Of a stretch of DNA of 64,000 nucleotides, positions 51,785-59,712 are shown in pieces. The DNA comes from HXMU1420-2 sp034670145 (lineage in GTDB: Bacteria; Pseudomonadota; Alphaproteobacteria; Rhodobacterales; Rhodobacteraceae). The stretch lies in the NCBI GenBank assembly GCA_034670145.1, contig JAXMOA010000010.1:124001-188000 (forward strand), given 5' to 3'. Position 1 is the stretch's first letter. Every line of letters starts with the position of its first letter. Position numbers and translations under genes: made by a program. The notes below the pieces were generated by a model, which was not told where the DNA came from, did not search any database, and saw nothing but the letters and a program-made list of their open reading frames with translations.

Positions 51785-52641
51785 GCGACCGCCGCAGCCT
51801 GCGCGCAAATCAACGGGTCGCACATGTCTCACTGCGCGGCCAGACCGGCATCACCCAACTGGTCGAGGGCGAAACCTTTCGCATCGCCCGTGACGTGACC
51901 GATCTGTGCAACAACCCCCACGGTGACCGAGACCGGCAATTGGTCCGCGGCGAAGACTTCTGCATGCTCGACGCCCAGGACGGCTGGGCCTTCGGCTTTG
52001 CCGAACGTGACGGCTATGTCGGCTGGATCGAAACCGCACATTTCATGCCGCAATCGGTTGCCCCTACCCATATGGTCACCGCGCCGCGCAGCTATTGCAA
52101 AACCTCCCCGGGGCTCAAGGACATGGGCCGCGTCACGCCGCTCTCTTTCGGATCGCGCCTGTCCGTGGTGCGTGAAATCGACGGCTGGGCCGAAATCGAC
52201 TGGAGCCGGGGGCTGGTCGATATCCGCCGCTACGTCCCCCTGACACATCTGACCAGCCTGCCGCTGACTCTCCGCGATCCGGTAAGCGTGGCACAGAAAT
52301 TCCTGGGCACGCCCTATCTCTGGGGCGGCAATTCCGCCTTCGGCATTGATTGCTCGGGCCTCATACAGGCCGCCTTCCTCGCCTGCGGCATCCCCTGCCC
52401 GGGCGACAGTGACCAGCAAGAGGCCGCGCTTGGCTCAAAAATTGAGCACTCAGACCCCCTCCAGCGCGGCGATCTGCTGTTTTGGCGCGGGCACGTGGCC
52501 ATGGTCGTGGACGATCAGCAGCTGATTCACGCCAATGCCCACCATATGGCCGTCACCTACGAAGGGATCAACGCCGCCATTGAACGGATAGAGGCCAGCG
52601 CAGACGGCCCCGTCACATCGCGCCGCCGGGTCAGGCTCTAG
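51781..52641 (+). CDS. NlpC/P60-family peptidase with SH3-like domains
   Basis: A 286-residue cysteine peptidase. Two bacterial SH3-type modules occupy about residues 10-150 (DGWAFGFAERDGYVGWIETAHF is the first's end). The catalytic NlpC/P60 domain has FGIDCSGLIQAAFLA with the nucleophile Cys, GDLLFWRGHVAMVVDD with the His, and LIHANAHHMAV. Relatives cleave gamma-D-Glu-dipeptide bonds of peptidoglycan stem peptides. No signal peptide is evident, so it may work in cytoplasmic muropeptide recycling, agreeing with its 4-bp overlap with an aminopeptidase gene. Confidence 0.92.
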   Translation: MSDRRSLRANQRVAHVSLRGQTGITQLVEGETFRIARDVTDLCNNPHGDRDRQLVRGEDFCMLDAQDGWAFGFAERDGYVGWIETAHFMPQSVAPTHMVTAPRSYCKTSPGLKDMGRVTPLSFGSRLSVVREIDGWAEIDWSRGLVDIRRYVPLTHLTSLPLTLRDPVSVAQKFLGTPYLWGGNSAFGIDCSGLIQAAFLACGIPCPGDSDQQEAALGSKIEHSDPLQRGDLLFWRGHVAMVVDDQQLIHANAHHMAVTYEGINAAIERIEASADGPVTSRRRVRL

Positions 52642-52758
52642 ACAGGGCTTTGCTCGGCCCATGACAGCGCAAAACGCGCCGTGTCCCGGGCATGTATTTT
52701 CCGATAATCTTTTTATATCAAGTGCTTAACCCAATGTCCCAGCTGGGACATTTCCGGT

Positions 52759-53103
52759 TCAATCGACCGCGCGGATCAATTTACGCTCCAAAACCCGCAA
52801 AACCGTCTTCAAATCCTGCCCCCGTTTCAGAATCTGACCATCCATCCCGGTCACAGAGTACATACCCTGCCGATTGCGCAGCTTGGGGGTCTTTTCAATC
52901 CGATACAAAGGCGTCTCAGCGGTCCGGCGAAACACTGAAAACACCGCCCGATCGCTCAAACAAGAGATCCCATAATCGCGCCATTCACCGGCGGCGACCA
53001 TGCGGCCATATAGGGACAGGATGACAGACAGCTCTTTTCGGTCAAACGCAACTTGTTGCGGGGTAGAGCCATGGGAGAAGGGCACAGTATTTTGAAAACT
53101 CAT
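52759..53103 (-). CDS. DUF2794 domain-containing protein
   Basis: A 114-residue protein matching the alphaproteobacterial DUF2794 family: FDRKELSVILSLYGRMVAAG, EWRDYGI, DRAVFSVFRR, PLYRIEKTPKLRNRQGMYSV and KTVLRVLERKL. The function is unknown; the short conserved fold lacks catalytic motifs I can name. ATG 53103 (MSFQNTVPFS) fits family starts better than ATG 53121 and has AAGG upstream. The 117 bp beyond its stop, toward the NlpC gene, hold no evident feature. Confidence 0.85.
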   Translation of the reverse strand: MSFQNTVPFSHGSTPQQVAFDRKELSVILSLYGRMVAAGEWRDYGISCLSDRAVFSVFRRTAETPLYRIEKTPKLRNRQGMYSVTGMDGQILKRGQDLKTVLRVLERKLIRAVD

Positions 53104-53133
53104 ACCCCAGCCTTGCGCCATTTTTCGCCCAGA

Positions 53134-53928
53134 TCAAGCCTTTGCGCGCATCCCAAATCTATTTACCACCGCTTCATCCGCCCCCGGCAGGCCCGACCCG
53201 CCCCCACAGGGCGCGTCCAACCAGGTCTCCGCAGGGCCCACCAGCGCCGCATAAGCCCGCGCCACGGCCGCACGAGGGTCGGCCAGCGGGGCATCCAGCG
53301 GCAGCAATTCCGCCAACGGCTCGGGATAACGCAGCACAATCCGGCGCCAGCGATGGATCAGCAGCAACCGCGCCGCCGCCGCATCCAGCGGGTCCGTGAT
53401 CGAGGGCAGCACCAACAGATCCCCCGCCAGCGCCGCCAACGCCGCCCGATAGGACGGCTCCAGAAACGCCGCGCGATAGGCATCCGACAACCGGCTCAAC
53501 TGGCCTGTCACCGCGACATCACCCTCGCCCGTCATCTGATCTGCCGGAACCAGACTGATCCGCGGCACCCCGCCATCACCCAGCGTGACCGACAGCCCCC
53601 AACGTTCCACCGGGGCGGCGCGCGGCGGCGCATAAATCGCCGAAGTGGCCGGTTCAAATTGCGCCAGCCCCTCCCGGCTCAGCCGACAGATACTGCTGCG
53701 CCCGCTCCGCTCCCGCTGAATCCAGCCATCGCTGTCCAGGCGGGACAAGGCGGTGCGCAAGGCCCCCGGCTCCACCCCGACCCGCCCCAACAACAGGTTC
53801 AGGCGAGTGGTTGAAATCGCGCCACCCCGGTGCTGCACCAGATCACCAAAAGCGGTGATCACCAGCGACCAGACACGCAGTCTTCCTTCGGCGCGCAATG
53901 ACGCGATGAGTGGGGCAATCGGATCCAT
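53134..53928 (-). CDS. paaX: PaaX-family phenylacetate repressor
   Basis: A 264-residue winged-helix regulator. FGDLVQHRGGAISTTRLNLL, GVEPGALRTALSRLDSDGWIQRERSGRSSICRLS (read in pieces) is the PaaX-type N-terminal domain with the recognition helix in VEPGALRTALSRL. A central dimerisation domain and a C-terminal IHRWRRIVLRYPEPLAELLP segment follow, as in E. coli PaaX, which releases DNA on binding phenylacetyl-CoA. It lies 9 bp downstream of paaZ on the same strand, so it is probably expressed with the pathway it represses. Confidence 0.9.
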   Translation of the reverse strand: MDPIAPLIASLRAEGRLRVWSLVITAFGDLVQHRGGAISTTRLNLLLGRVGVEPGALRTALSRLDSDGWIQRERSGRSSICRLSREGLAQFEPATSAIYAPPRAAPVERWGLSVTLGDGGVPRISLVPADQMTGEGDVAVTGQLSRLSDAYRAAFLEPSYRAALAALAGDLLVLPSITDPLDAAAARLLLIHRWRRIVLRYPEPLAELLPLDAPLADPRAAVARAYAALVGPAETWLDAPCGGGSGLPGADEAVVNRFGMRAKA

Positions 53929-53937
53929 CCGTCCCCT

Positions 53938-55968
53938 TTAGCGCGCGTAGCTCACCATCGTCAAAAGCTCATAACGCGCCACCTGATCGCCATCCTGATT
54001 GGTCAGGGTCACGTTCCAGGCCACTTCACCATACTCATCCGTCCGGCGGGTCTTGCGTTTACAGGTCAGCCGCACCGAAATGCTGTCGCCCGCGCTGACC
54101 GGTTTTTGAAAGCTCAGATCATTCAGCCCGGTATTGGCCAGCACCGGGCCCGGATCGGGCTGAACGAACAGACCAGCGGCAAAACTCAGCAGCAGATAGC
54201 CATGGGCAACGCGACCGGGGAAAAACGGGTTCGCCTTGGCCGCCTCTTCGTCCATATGCGCGTAAAATGTGTCCCCCGTGAATTCCGCGAAATGCTCGAT
54301 ATCCTGCATCGTCACGGTGCGGGCGGGGGTGCGGATCGTCTCGCCGATCTGGATTTCTGTAAAGGTCCGCTGAAACGGATGCGCCGAACCATCCGTTTCG
54401 GCCGCACCAGGGGTCCATTGACCGGTGATCGCGGCAATCACGTCGGGGCTGCCCTGGATCGCGGTGCGCTGCATATAATGGAGCACCCCCCGAACGCCGC
54501 CCAACTCTTCGCCGCCACCTGCCCGGCCCGGGCCGCCATGCACCATATGCGGCAAGGGCGCACCATGGCCCGTCGCCTCTTTGGCGCTGCTCGTGCCGGT
54601 GATGTACAGCCGCCCATGCCAGGCCGCCGCGTTCAGGGTCACATCGCGGGCGACCTGAGGATCATCCGTCACCAGAGAGGCCACAAGCGAACCGCCGCCG
54701 CGGTTGGCCAGAGCGCTGGCATGGCCCAGATCCCGGTAGGGCATCAGGGTCGACACCGGACCGAACGCCTCAACCTCATGCACATGGACAGCGGCGTCCG
54801 GGTCATCGCAGCGCAGCAACGTCGGTTTGAGGAAGGCACCCTCGGGGCCTGCACCGATCAGCTCCAGCGCCTCGGGATCACCCGTGAGCGAGACCGTTTC
54901 TGATGCCAGCGTCTGCACCCTGGCCAAAACATCCGCCTTTTGCGCAGCCGACGCCAGCGCCCCCATCCGCACGCCCTCTGCCGCCGGATCGCCCACGGTC
55001 GTCTTGGACAACCGCGCCTGCAAGGCACCCGACACTTCGCCCATCAGCGCATCCGGGACTATGATGCGACGGATCGCGGTACATTTCTGACCGGCCTTTG
55101 TGGTGATTTCATTGGCCGCCTCTTTGATGAACTGATCAAAAGCAGGCGTGCCTGCGACAACATCCGGCCCCAGGATCGTGGCGTTCAAACTGTCCTGTTC
55201 TGAATGGAAGCGCACCGAATTGCGCATCAATTTTGGATTGGCCCGCAAATGCAGCGCGGTATCCGCTGACCCTGTGAAGGCGACAACATCCTGCGCGCCC
55301 AGATGGTCCAGCATGTCCGCGACCCCGCCGACCACCAGTTGCACAGCCCCCGGCGGCAGGATGCCGCTTTCGATGATCATGCGAAAGCAGGCTTCGGTGA
55401 GATAGCTGGTCTGGGTCGCCGGTTTGACGATTGCAGGCACACCCGCCAGCAGAGTCGGAGCCAGCTTCTCGAGCATGCCCCAGATTGGAAAGTTGAAGGC
55501 GTTGATATGCACGGCCACGCCCTGCAAGGGCACAGCGATATGTTGACCGATGAAGGATCCACCACGGCTGAGGCCTTCGATATCGCCATCAACATAGACC
55601 TTCCCATCCGGCATTTCGCGCCGCCCTTTGGAGGCGATCGCGAACATCGTGCCAATGCCGCCATCGATATCTACGGCCCCATCGCGCCGCGTTGCGCCGG
55701 TCAGCGGGTTCAGCGCGTACAGCTCTTCCTTGCGCCCGTTCAGATAGGTGCCGATCGCCTTGACCAGACGCGCCCTGTCGTGGAACCCCATCTCTCGCAG
55801 GGCCGGACCGCCGGTGTTGCGCGCCCAGTCCAGCATGCCCTGCACATCCAGGGGGGCGCCGCCGGCAACTGCGATCTTGTCGCCCGTCACCGGCCCGTAC
55901 ACCGCGCGGGCGTCTTCCCCCGGTTCGATCCATTGGGCCATTGCGTAGCTGGCAGGTCTGAGCATCAT
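53938..55968 (-). CDS. paaZ: Bifunctional oxepin-CoA hydrolase / semialdehyde dehydrogenase PaaZ
   Basis: A 676-residue fusion. Residues about 1-520 form an aldehyde dehydrogenase (GVAVHINAFNFPIWGMLEKLAP, VAFTGSADTALHL, AGQKCTAIRRIIVP with the catalytic Cys). Residues about 530-676 form a MaoC-like (R)-hydratase (HFAEFTGDTFYAHMDEEAAK, GRVAHGYLLLSFAAGLF). In the aerobic phenylacetyl-CoA pathway it opens the oxepin ring and oxidises the aldehyde to 3-oxo-5,6-dehydrosuberyl-CoA. GGAGGAG precedes tandem ATGs at 55968 and 55965. It is divergent from paaI across 110 bp. Confidence 0.95.
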   Translation of the reverse strand: MMLRPASYAMAQWIEPGEDARAVYGPVTGDKIAVAGGAPLDVQGMLDWARNTGGPALREMGFHDRARLVKAIGTYLNGRKEELYALNPLTGATRRDGAVDIDGGIGTMFAIASKGRREMPDGKVYVDGDIEGLSRGGSFIGQHIAVPLQGVAVHINAFNFPIWGMLEKLAPTLLAGVPAIVKPATQTSYLTEACFRMIIESGILPPGAVQLVVGGVADMLDHLGAQDVVAFTGSADTALHLRANPKLMRNSVRFHSEQDSLNATILGPDVVAGTPAFDQFIKEAANEITTKAGQKCTAIRRIIVPDALMGEVSGALQARLSKTTVGDPAAEGVRMGALASAAQKADVLARVQTLASETVSLTGDPEALELIGAGPEGAFLKPTLLRCDDPDAAVHVHEVEAFGPVSTLMPYRDLGHASALANRGGGSLVASLVTDDPQVARDVTLNAAAWHGRLYITGTSSAKEATGHGAPLPHMVHGGPGRAGGGEELGGVRGVLHYMQRTAIQGSPDVIAAITGQWTPGAAETDGSAHPFQRTFTEIQIGETIRTPARTVTMQDIEHFAEFTGDTFYAHMDEEAAKANPFFPGRVAHGYLLLSFAAGLFVQPDPGPVLANTGLNDLSFQKPVSAGDSISVRLTCKRKTRRTDEYGEVAWNVTLTNQDGDQVARYELLTMVSYAR

Positions 55969-56078
55969 CCGTCTCCTCCAAATTCAGCGACAGGATGACC
56001 GCAACCACGGCGGAAATCAACACTATTGACCACGCGGTCGGCTTTGTGCAGTTTAGTGCCAGTCGGGGAGGACATGCC

Positions 56079-56510
56079 ATGACACCACAAGAGCGCGCCG
56101 AGCGCAGTGCAACGGCCATGATGGCAAATGACCGGGCGTCGCCTTGGTTGGGAATTACGTTGGATGCAATCGGGCCGGGCACTGCGACGATGTCATTTGT
56201 GGTGCAGGATCATCACCTGAACGGGCATGATGTTTGCCATGGCGGGTATATCTTCACCCTGGCCGACAGCGCCTTTGCCTTTGCCTGCAACAGCTACAAT
56301 CAGGCCACGCTGGCACAGCAGAATTCCATCACCTATGTCAGCCCCGGCAAAGGGGCGGAACGGTTGACGGCCGCGGCCATTGAGGTGTCCAAAACCGGGC
56401 GCTCTGGCGTTTACGACGTTACGGTCACCGGAGAGGACGGCCGTGTCGTGGCGCTGTTTCGTGGCCTTTCACGCACAATCAAGGGCCAGAATTTCGAGGA
56501 AACACCATGA
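56079..56510 (+). CDS. paaI: Hydroxyphenylacetyl-CoA thioesterase PaaI
   Basis: A 143-residue hotdog-fold thioesterase. LNGHDVCHGGYIFTLADSAFAFA is the PaaI signature with the catalytic Asp in the TLADSAF helix, and SITYVSPGKGAERLTA follows. It hydrolyses stalled aryl-CoA esters and so protects the CoA pool. ATG 56079 (MTPQERAERS) has GGAGG ten bases upstream; the frame extending to 55995 is not supported. It is the first gene of the rightward paa operon, and its stop overlaps the thiolase start (ATGA). Confidence 0.92.
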   Translation: MTPQERAERSATAMMANDRASPWLGITLDAIGPGTATMSFVVQDHHLNGHDVCHGGYIFTLADSAFAFACNSYNQATLAQQNSITYVSPGKGAERLTAAAIEVSKTGRSGVYDVTVTGEDGRVVALFRGLSRTIKGQNFEETP

Positions 56511-57700
56511 CTCGGGCCTATCTTTGCGATGGGACCCGCACGCCGATTGGCCGGTATGGCGGGGCCTTGTCCTCGGTTCGGCCAGACGATTTGCTGGCGC
56601 ATGTGATCAAGGCGCTGATGGATCGCTATCCCGGCCTGGACATCGACGATGTCTTTGCCGGATGCGCCAATCAGGCCGGAGAGGACAACCGCAACGTGGC
56701 CCGGATGGCGACATTGCTGGCGGGTCTGCCCGATACGGTGCCTGGCATGACGCTGAACCGGTTGTGCGGGTCGGGCCTGGATGCGGTTGGCACGGCTGCG
56801 CGGGCCGTGCGGTCTGGCGAGGCGGATGTCATTATCGCCTGCGGCGTTGAAAGCATGAGCCGTGCGCCATTGGTGATGCCCAAAGCCGACAGCGCCTTTT
56901 CGCGCAAGGCCGAGATCTATGACACCACCATCGGCTGGCGATTTGTGAACCGCGAGATGCACAAACACTACGGCACCGATTCGATGCCAGAAACAGCCGA
57001 GAATGTTGCATCGGACTATCAGATCAGCCGCGAGGATCAGGACGCCTTTGCCTATCGGTCGCAGATGCGGGCCATCGCGGCGCGGGCGAATGGGCGACTG
57101 GCGCAAGAGATTTCGCCCGTCACCATTCCGCAACGGCGCGGCGATGCAATTGTGGTCGAGCAGGACGAACATCCCCGCGAAACGACACCCGAAAAGCTGG
57201 CCAAACTGCCGACGCCCTTCCGCGAGGGCGGCTCGGTCACGGCGGGGAATGCCTCTGGGGTGAACGACGGGGCGGCGGCGGTGATTGTGGCCTCGGAGGC
57301 CGCTATTGCAAAATACGGCCTGACGCCACGGGCGCGGATCACCGGAATGGCAACCGTTGGCGTGCCGCCCCGGATCATGGGGATCGGGCCGGCGCCTGCG
57401 ACGGAACAGTTGCTGGCGCGCGCCGGTCTGGGGATCGGGGACATCGACACGATCGAACTGAACGAAGCCTTTGCGGCGCAGGGTCTGGCGGTAACCCGGC
57501 AACTGGGGCTGCCCGACGACGCGGATCATGTGAACCCGAATGGCGGGGCCATTGCCCTGGGGCACCCTCTGGGCATGTCTGGCACGCGGCTGGCCCTGAC
57601 CGCATCGCAAACCATGACGAACCAGGACATGGCCCGCGCCATTTGCACCATGTGCATCGGTGTTGGCCAGGGAATTGCCCTGATGTTGGAGAAAGCCTGA
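56507..57700 (+). CDS. pcaF: 3-oxoadipyl-CoA / 3-oxo-5,6-dehydrosuberyl-CoA thiolase
   Basis: A 397-residue thiolase. TRTPIGRYGGALSSVRPDDL is typical of PcaF/PaaJ. GMTLNRLCGSGLDAV contains the nucleophilic Cys (about 90), NEAFAAQGLAVTRQLGL the NEAF loop, GGAIALGHPLGMSG the catalytic His, and CTMCIGVGQGIALMLE the second Cys. In this operon it should act at both thiolytic steps of phenylacetate breakdown (the role called PaaJ), and it can also serve the beta-ketoadipate pathway. It is coupled by overlap to paaI (4 bp) and paaK (1 bp). Confidence 0.93.
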   Translation: MTRAYLCDGTRTPIGRYGGALSSVRPDDLLAHVIKALMDRYPGLDIDDVFAGCANQAGEDNRNVARMATLLAGLPDTVPGMTLNRLCGSGLDAVGTAARAVRSGEADVIIACGVESMSRAPLVMPKADSAFSRKAEIYDTTIGWRFVNREMHKHYGTDSMPETAENVASDYQISREDQDAFAYRSQMRAIAARANGRLAQEISPVTIPQRRGDAIVVEQDEHPRETTPEKLAKLPTPFREGGSVTAGNASGVNDGAAAVIVASEAAIAKYGLTPRARITGMATVGVPPRIMGIGPAPATEQLLARAGLGIGDIDTIELNEAFAAQGLAVTRQLGLPDDADHVNPNGGAIALGHPLGMSGTRLALTASQTMTNQDMARAICTMCIGVGQGIALMLEKA

Positions 57701-58998
57701 TGAAAGACCTTACGCCACCACGCGACAGTCTGAACCCGATCGAGATTGCATCACGCGATGAAATCGCCACCTTGCAGCTAAAGCGCATGGCCTGGTCGCT
57801 GAACCACGCCTACCAGAATGTGCCCCACTACAAGGCCAGCTTTGATGCCGCTGGCGTACATCCCGATGACCTGAAATCGCTGGAGGATCTGGCAAAGTTC
57901 CCCTTCACCGTAAAGCAGGATCTGCGCGACAACTACCCGTTCGGCATGTTTGCCGTTCCAAGAGGAGACGTAAAGCGGATCCATGCGTCATCGGGCACCA
58001 CCGGGCAACCAACGGTCGTAGGGTATACGGTGAACGACCTGGCGGTGTGGGGCGAGGTTGTTGCAAGGTCCCTGCGCGCCTCTGGCCTGCGGCCGGGCGA
58101 CATTTTGCACAATGCTTATGGGTATGGCCTGTTTACTGGCGGGCTGGGCATCCACCTGGGCGCTGATGCACTGGGGTTGAGCACGGTTCCCGTCTCTGGC
58201 GGAATGACACAACGGCAGGTGCGCCTGATCGAAGATTTCGGCGCCAAGGGGATCACCGTCACGCCATCCTATGCCCTGTCGATTCTGGATGAATACGCGG
58301 CCCAGGGGCTGGACCCGCGCAAATCCCCGCTGGAGGTTGGCATCTTTGGGGCCGAGCCCTGGACCAATGCGATGCGCAAGGAGGTCGAGGACGCCTTTGA
58401 CATGCATGCGGTAGATATCTACGGCCTGTCCGAGGTGATGGGCCCCGGCGTGGCCAATGAATGTGTAGAGACCAAGGACGGCCTGTATATCTGGGAAGAC
58501 CACTTTTACCCCGAAGTGATCGACCCGCAAACAGGGGCTGTCTTGCCCGACGGGGAACCGGGCGAGCTGGTCTTCACCTCACTCTCCAAAGAGGCATTCC
58601 CGATCATCCGCTACCGAACACGAGACTTGACCCGATTGCTGCCTGGCACAGCTCGGTCCATGCGACGGATGGAGAAGGTGACGGGGCGCACCGACGACAT
58701 GATCATTCTGCGCGGCGTGAACGTGTTTCCAACCCAGATCGAAGAGCAACTGATGACCGTTGATGGTCTGGCCCCGCACTTTCAGATCGAACTGTCCCGA
58801 CCCGATCGCATGGATGAGATGACGGTTCTGACCGAAGCCTCGGAAAGCGGTCAGCGCGATGGGGCCGCGGCAGAATTGCGGCAAAAAATCAAAGACAGCG
58901 TGGGTGTCTCGGTCAAGGTGATCGTCGCCGATCCGGGCGGCGTAGCGCGCAGCCAGGGCAAGGCCGTGCGGATCGTCGACAATCGCCCCAAGAGCTGA
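57700..58998 (+). CDS. paaK: Phenylacetate--CoA ligase PaaK
   Basis: A 432-residue adenylate-forming ligase that activates phenylacetate to its CoA thioester, the first pathway step. RIHASSGTTGQPTVVGYT is the AMP/ATP loop; VDIYGLSEVMGPGVANEC and YRTRDLTRLLPG are core motifs, and TDDMIILRGVNVFPTQIEEQL is the PaaK C-terminal hinge. ATG 57700 shares a base with the thiolase stop (TGATG), and the stop in turn overlaps the tetR start (TGATG at 58996-59000), so the four genes are tightly coupled. Confidence 0.95.
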   Translation: MKDLTPPRDSLNPIEIASRDEIATLQLKRMAWSLNHAYQNVPHYKASFDAAGVHPDDLKSLEDLAKFPFTVKQDLRDNYPFGMFAVPRGDVKRIHASSGTTGQPTVVGYTVNDLAVWGEVVARSLRASGLRPGDILHNAYGYGLFTGGLGIHLGADALGLSTVPVSGGMTQRQVRLIEDFGAKGITVTPSYALSILDEYAAQGLDPRKSPLEVGIFGAEPWTNAMRKEVEDAFDMHAVDIYGLSEVMGPGVANECVETKDGLYIWEDHFYPEVIDPQTGAVLPDGEPGELVFTSLSKEAFPIIRYRTRDLTRLLPGTARSMRRMEKVTGRTDDMIILRGVNVFPTQIEEQLMTVDGLAPHFQIELSRPDRMDEMTVLTEASESGQRDGAAAELRQKIKDSVGVSVKVIVADPGGVARSQGKAVRIVDNRPKS

Positions 58999-59567
58999 TG
59001 CCGCGCGGAATTGCCAGAAACCATGACGAAAAGCGGGCGGCCCTGCGCAAAGGGGCCGCCGCCTATTTCGCGCGGCATGGCTATGACCGGGCCTCGATGA
59101 ATGGCGCCGCATCAGAGTGCGGTGTGTCCAAAGCGTTGATTTATCACTACTACGACAGCAAGGAAGCGCTGCTGTTTGATATTCTGCATGCGCATTTGTC
59201 CGAATTGGTGGACCGGGTCGAAGAGGTTTGCAGCGATGGCATTCATGCGCTGATCCGCGAAATCCTGGCGGTATACGAAGACGCGGATGCAGAGCACAAA
59301 TTGCAGATCGATGCCCTGACAACCCTGCCGCCGGATATCCAGGCCCCCTTGTTGGCGCTGCAACGACGGCTTGTCACTGTCATGTCAGATGTCTTGGTCA
59401 AACATCGCCCCGATTTGCAGGGGGATCGTTTGCGGGCCGTAACAATGTCAGTTTTCGGTATCCTGAACTGGTTCTACATGTGGCATCGCCCCGGCAAAGG
59501 GCTCGACCGCAATGAATACGCTGCGCTGGCCGCAACCTTTGTCACCGGCGGGCTTGCCGCCCTGTGA
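58998..59567 (+). CDS. TetR-family regulator of the paa operon (PaaR-like)
   Basis: A 189-residue TetR protein. KGAAAYFARHGYDRASMNGAA then ECGVSKALIYHYYDSKEALL (with TetR's HTH and YHYY/F-SKEALL end) forms the DNA-binding domain. The C-terminal helical domain (DADAEHKLQIDALTTLPPDI) resembles regulators next to paa genes in other proteobacteria (PaaR type). One-base overlap with paaK indicates autoregulated co-expression. Together with PaaX at 53134 it means two regulators of different families bracket the locus. The ligand, likely an acyl-CoA, is inference. Confidence 0.88.
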   Translation: MPRGIARNHDEKRAALRKGAAAYFARHGYDRASMNGAASECGVSKALIYHYYDSKEALLFDILHAHLSELVDRVEEVCSDGIHALIREILAVYEDADAEHKLQIDALTTLPPDIQAPLLALQRRLVTVMSDVLVKHRPDLQGDRLRAVTMSVFGILNWFYMWHRPGKGLDRNEYAALAATFVTGGLAAL

Positions 59568-59598
59568 GGCGCCCCTGAGCAACCAAGCGCCGCCCCTG

Positions 59599-59643
59599 CC
59601 TTCTTTTGCTTGAAAATACCTCGGGGTCTGGGGCAGCGCCCCA
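59599..59643 (-). repeat. GC-rich palindromic interspersed repeat, copy B
   Basis: Read leftward, the hairpin GGGGC-GCT-GCCCC (59630-59642) is followed by AGACCCCGAGGTATTTTC and then AAGCAAAAGAAGG, matching copy A (43534-43583) in order and spacing. It lies in the 145-bp gap between the convergent tetR and imuB genes, where it could serve as a bidirectional transcription stop. Confidence 0.72.
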
Positions 59644-59712
59644 GCACGGTGCCCGCCTCTGGCACAACGCGAAAAACCTGAATCCGATCCTCCAGATGCC
59701 GGGACGGAACAC

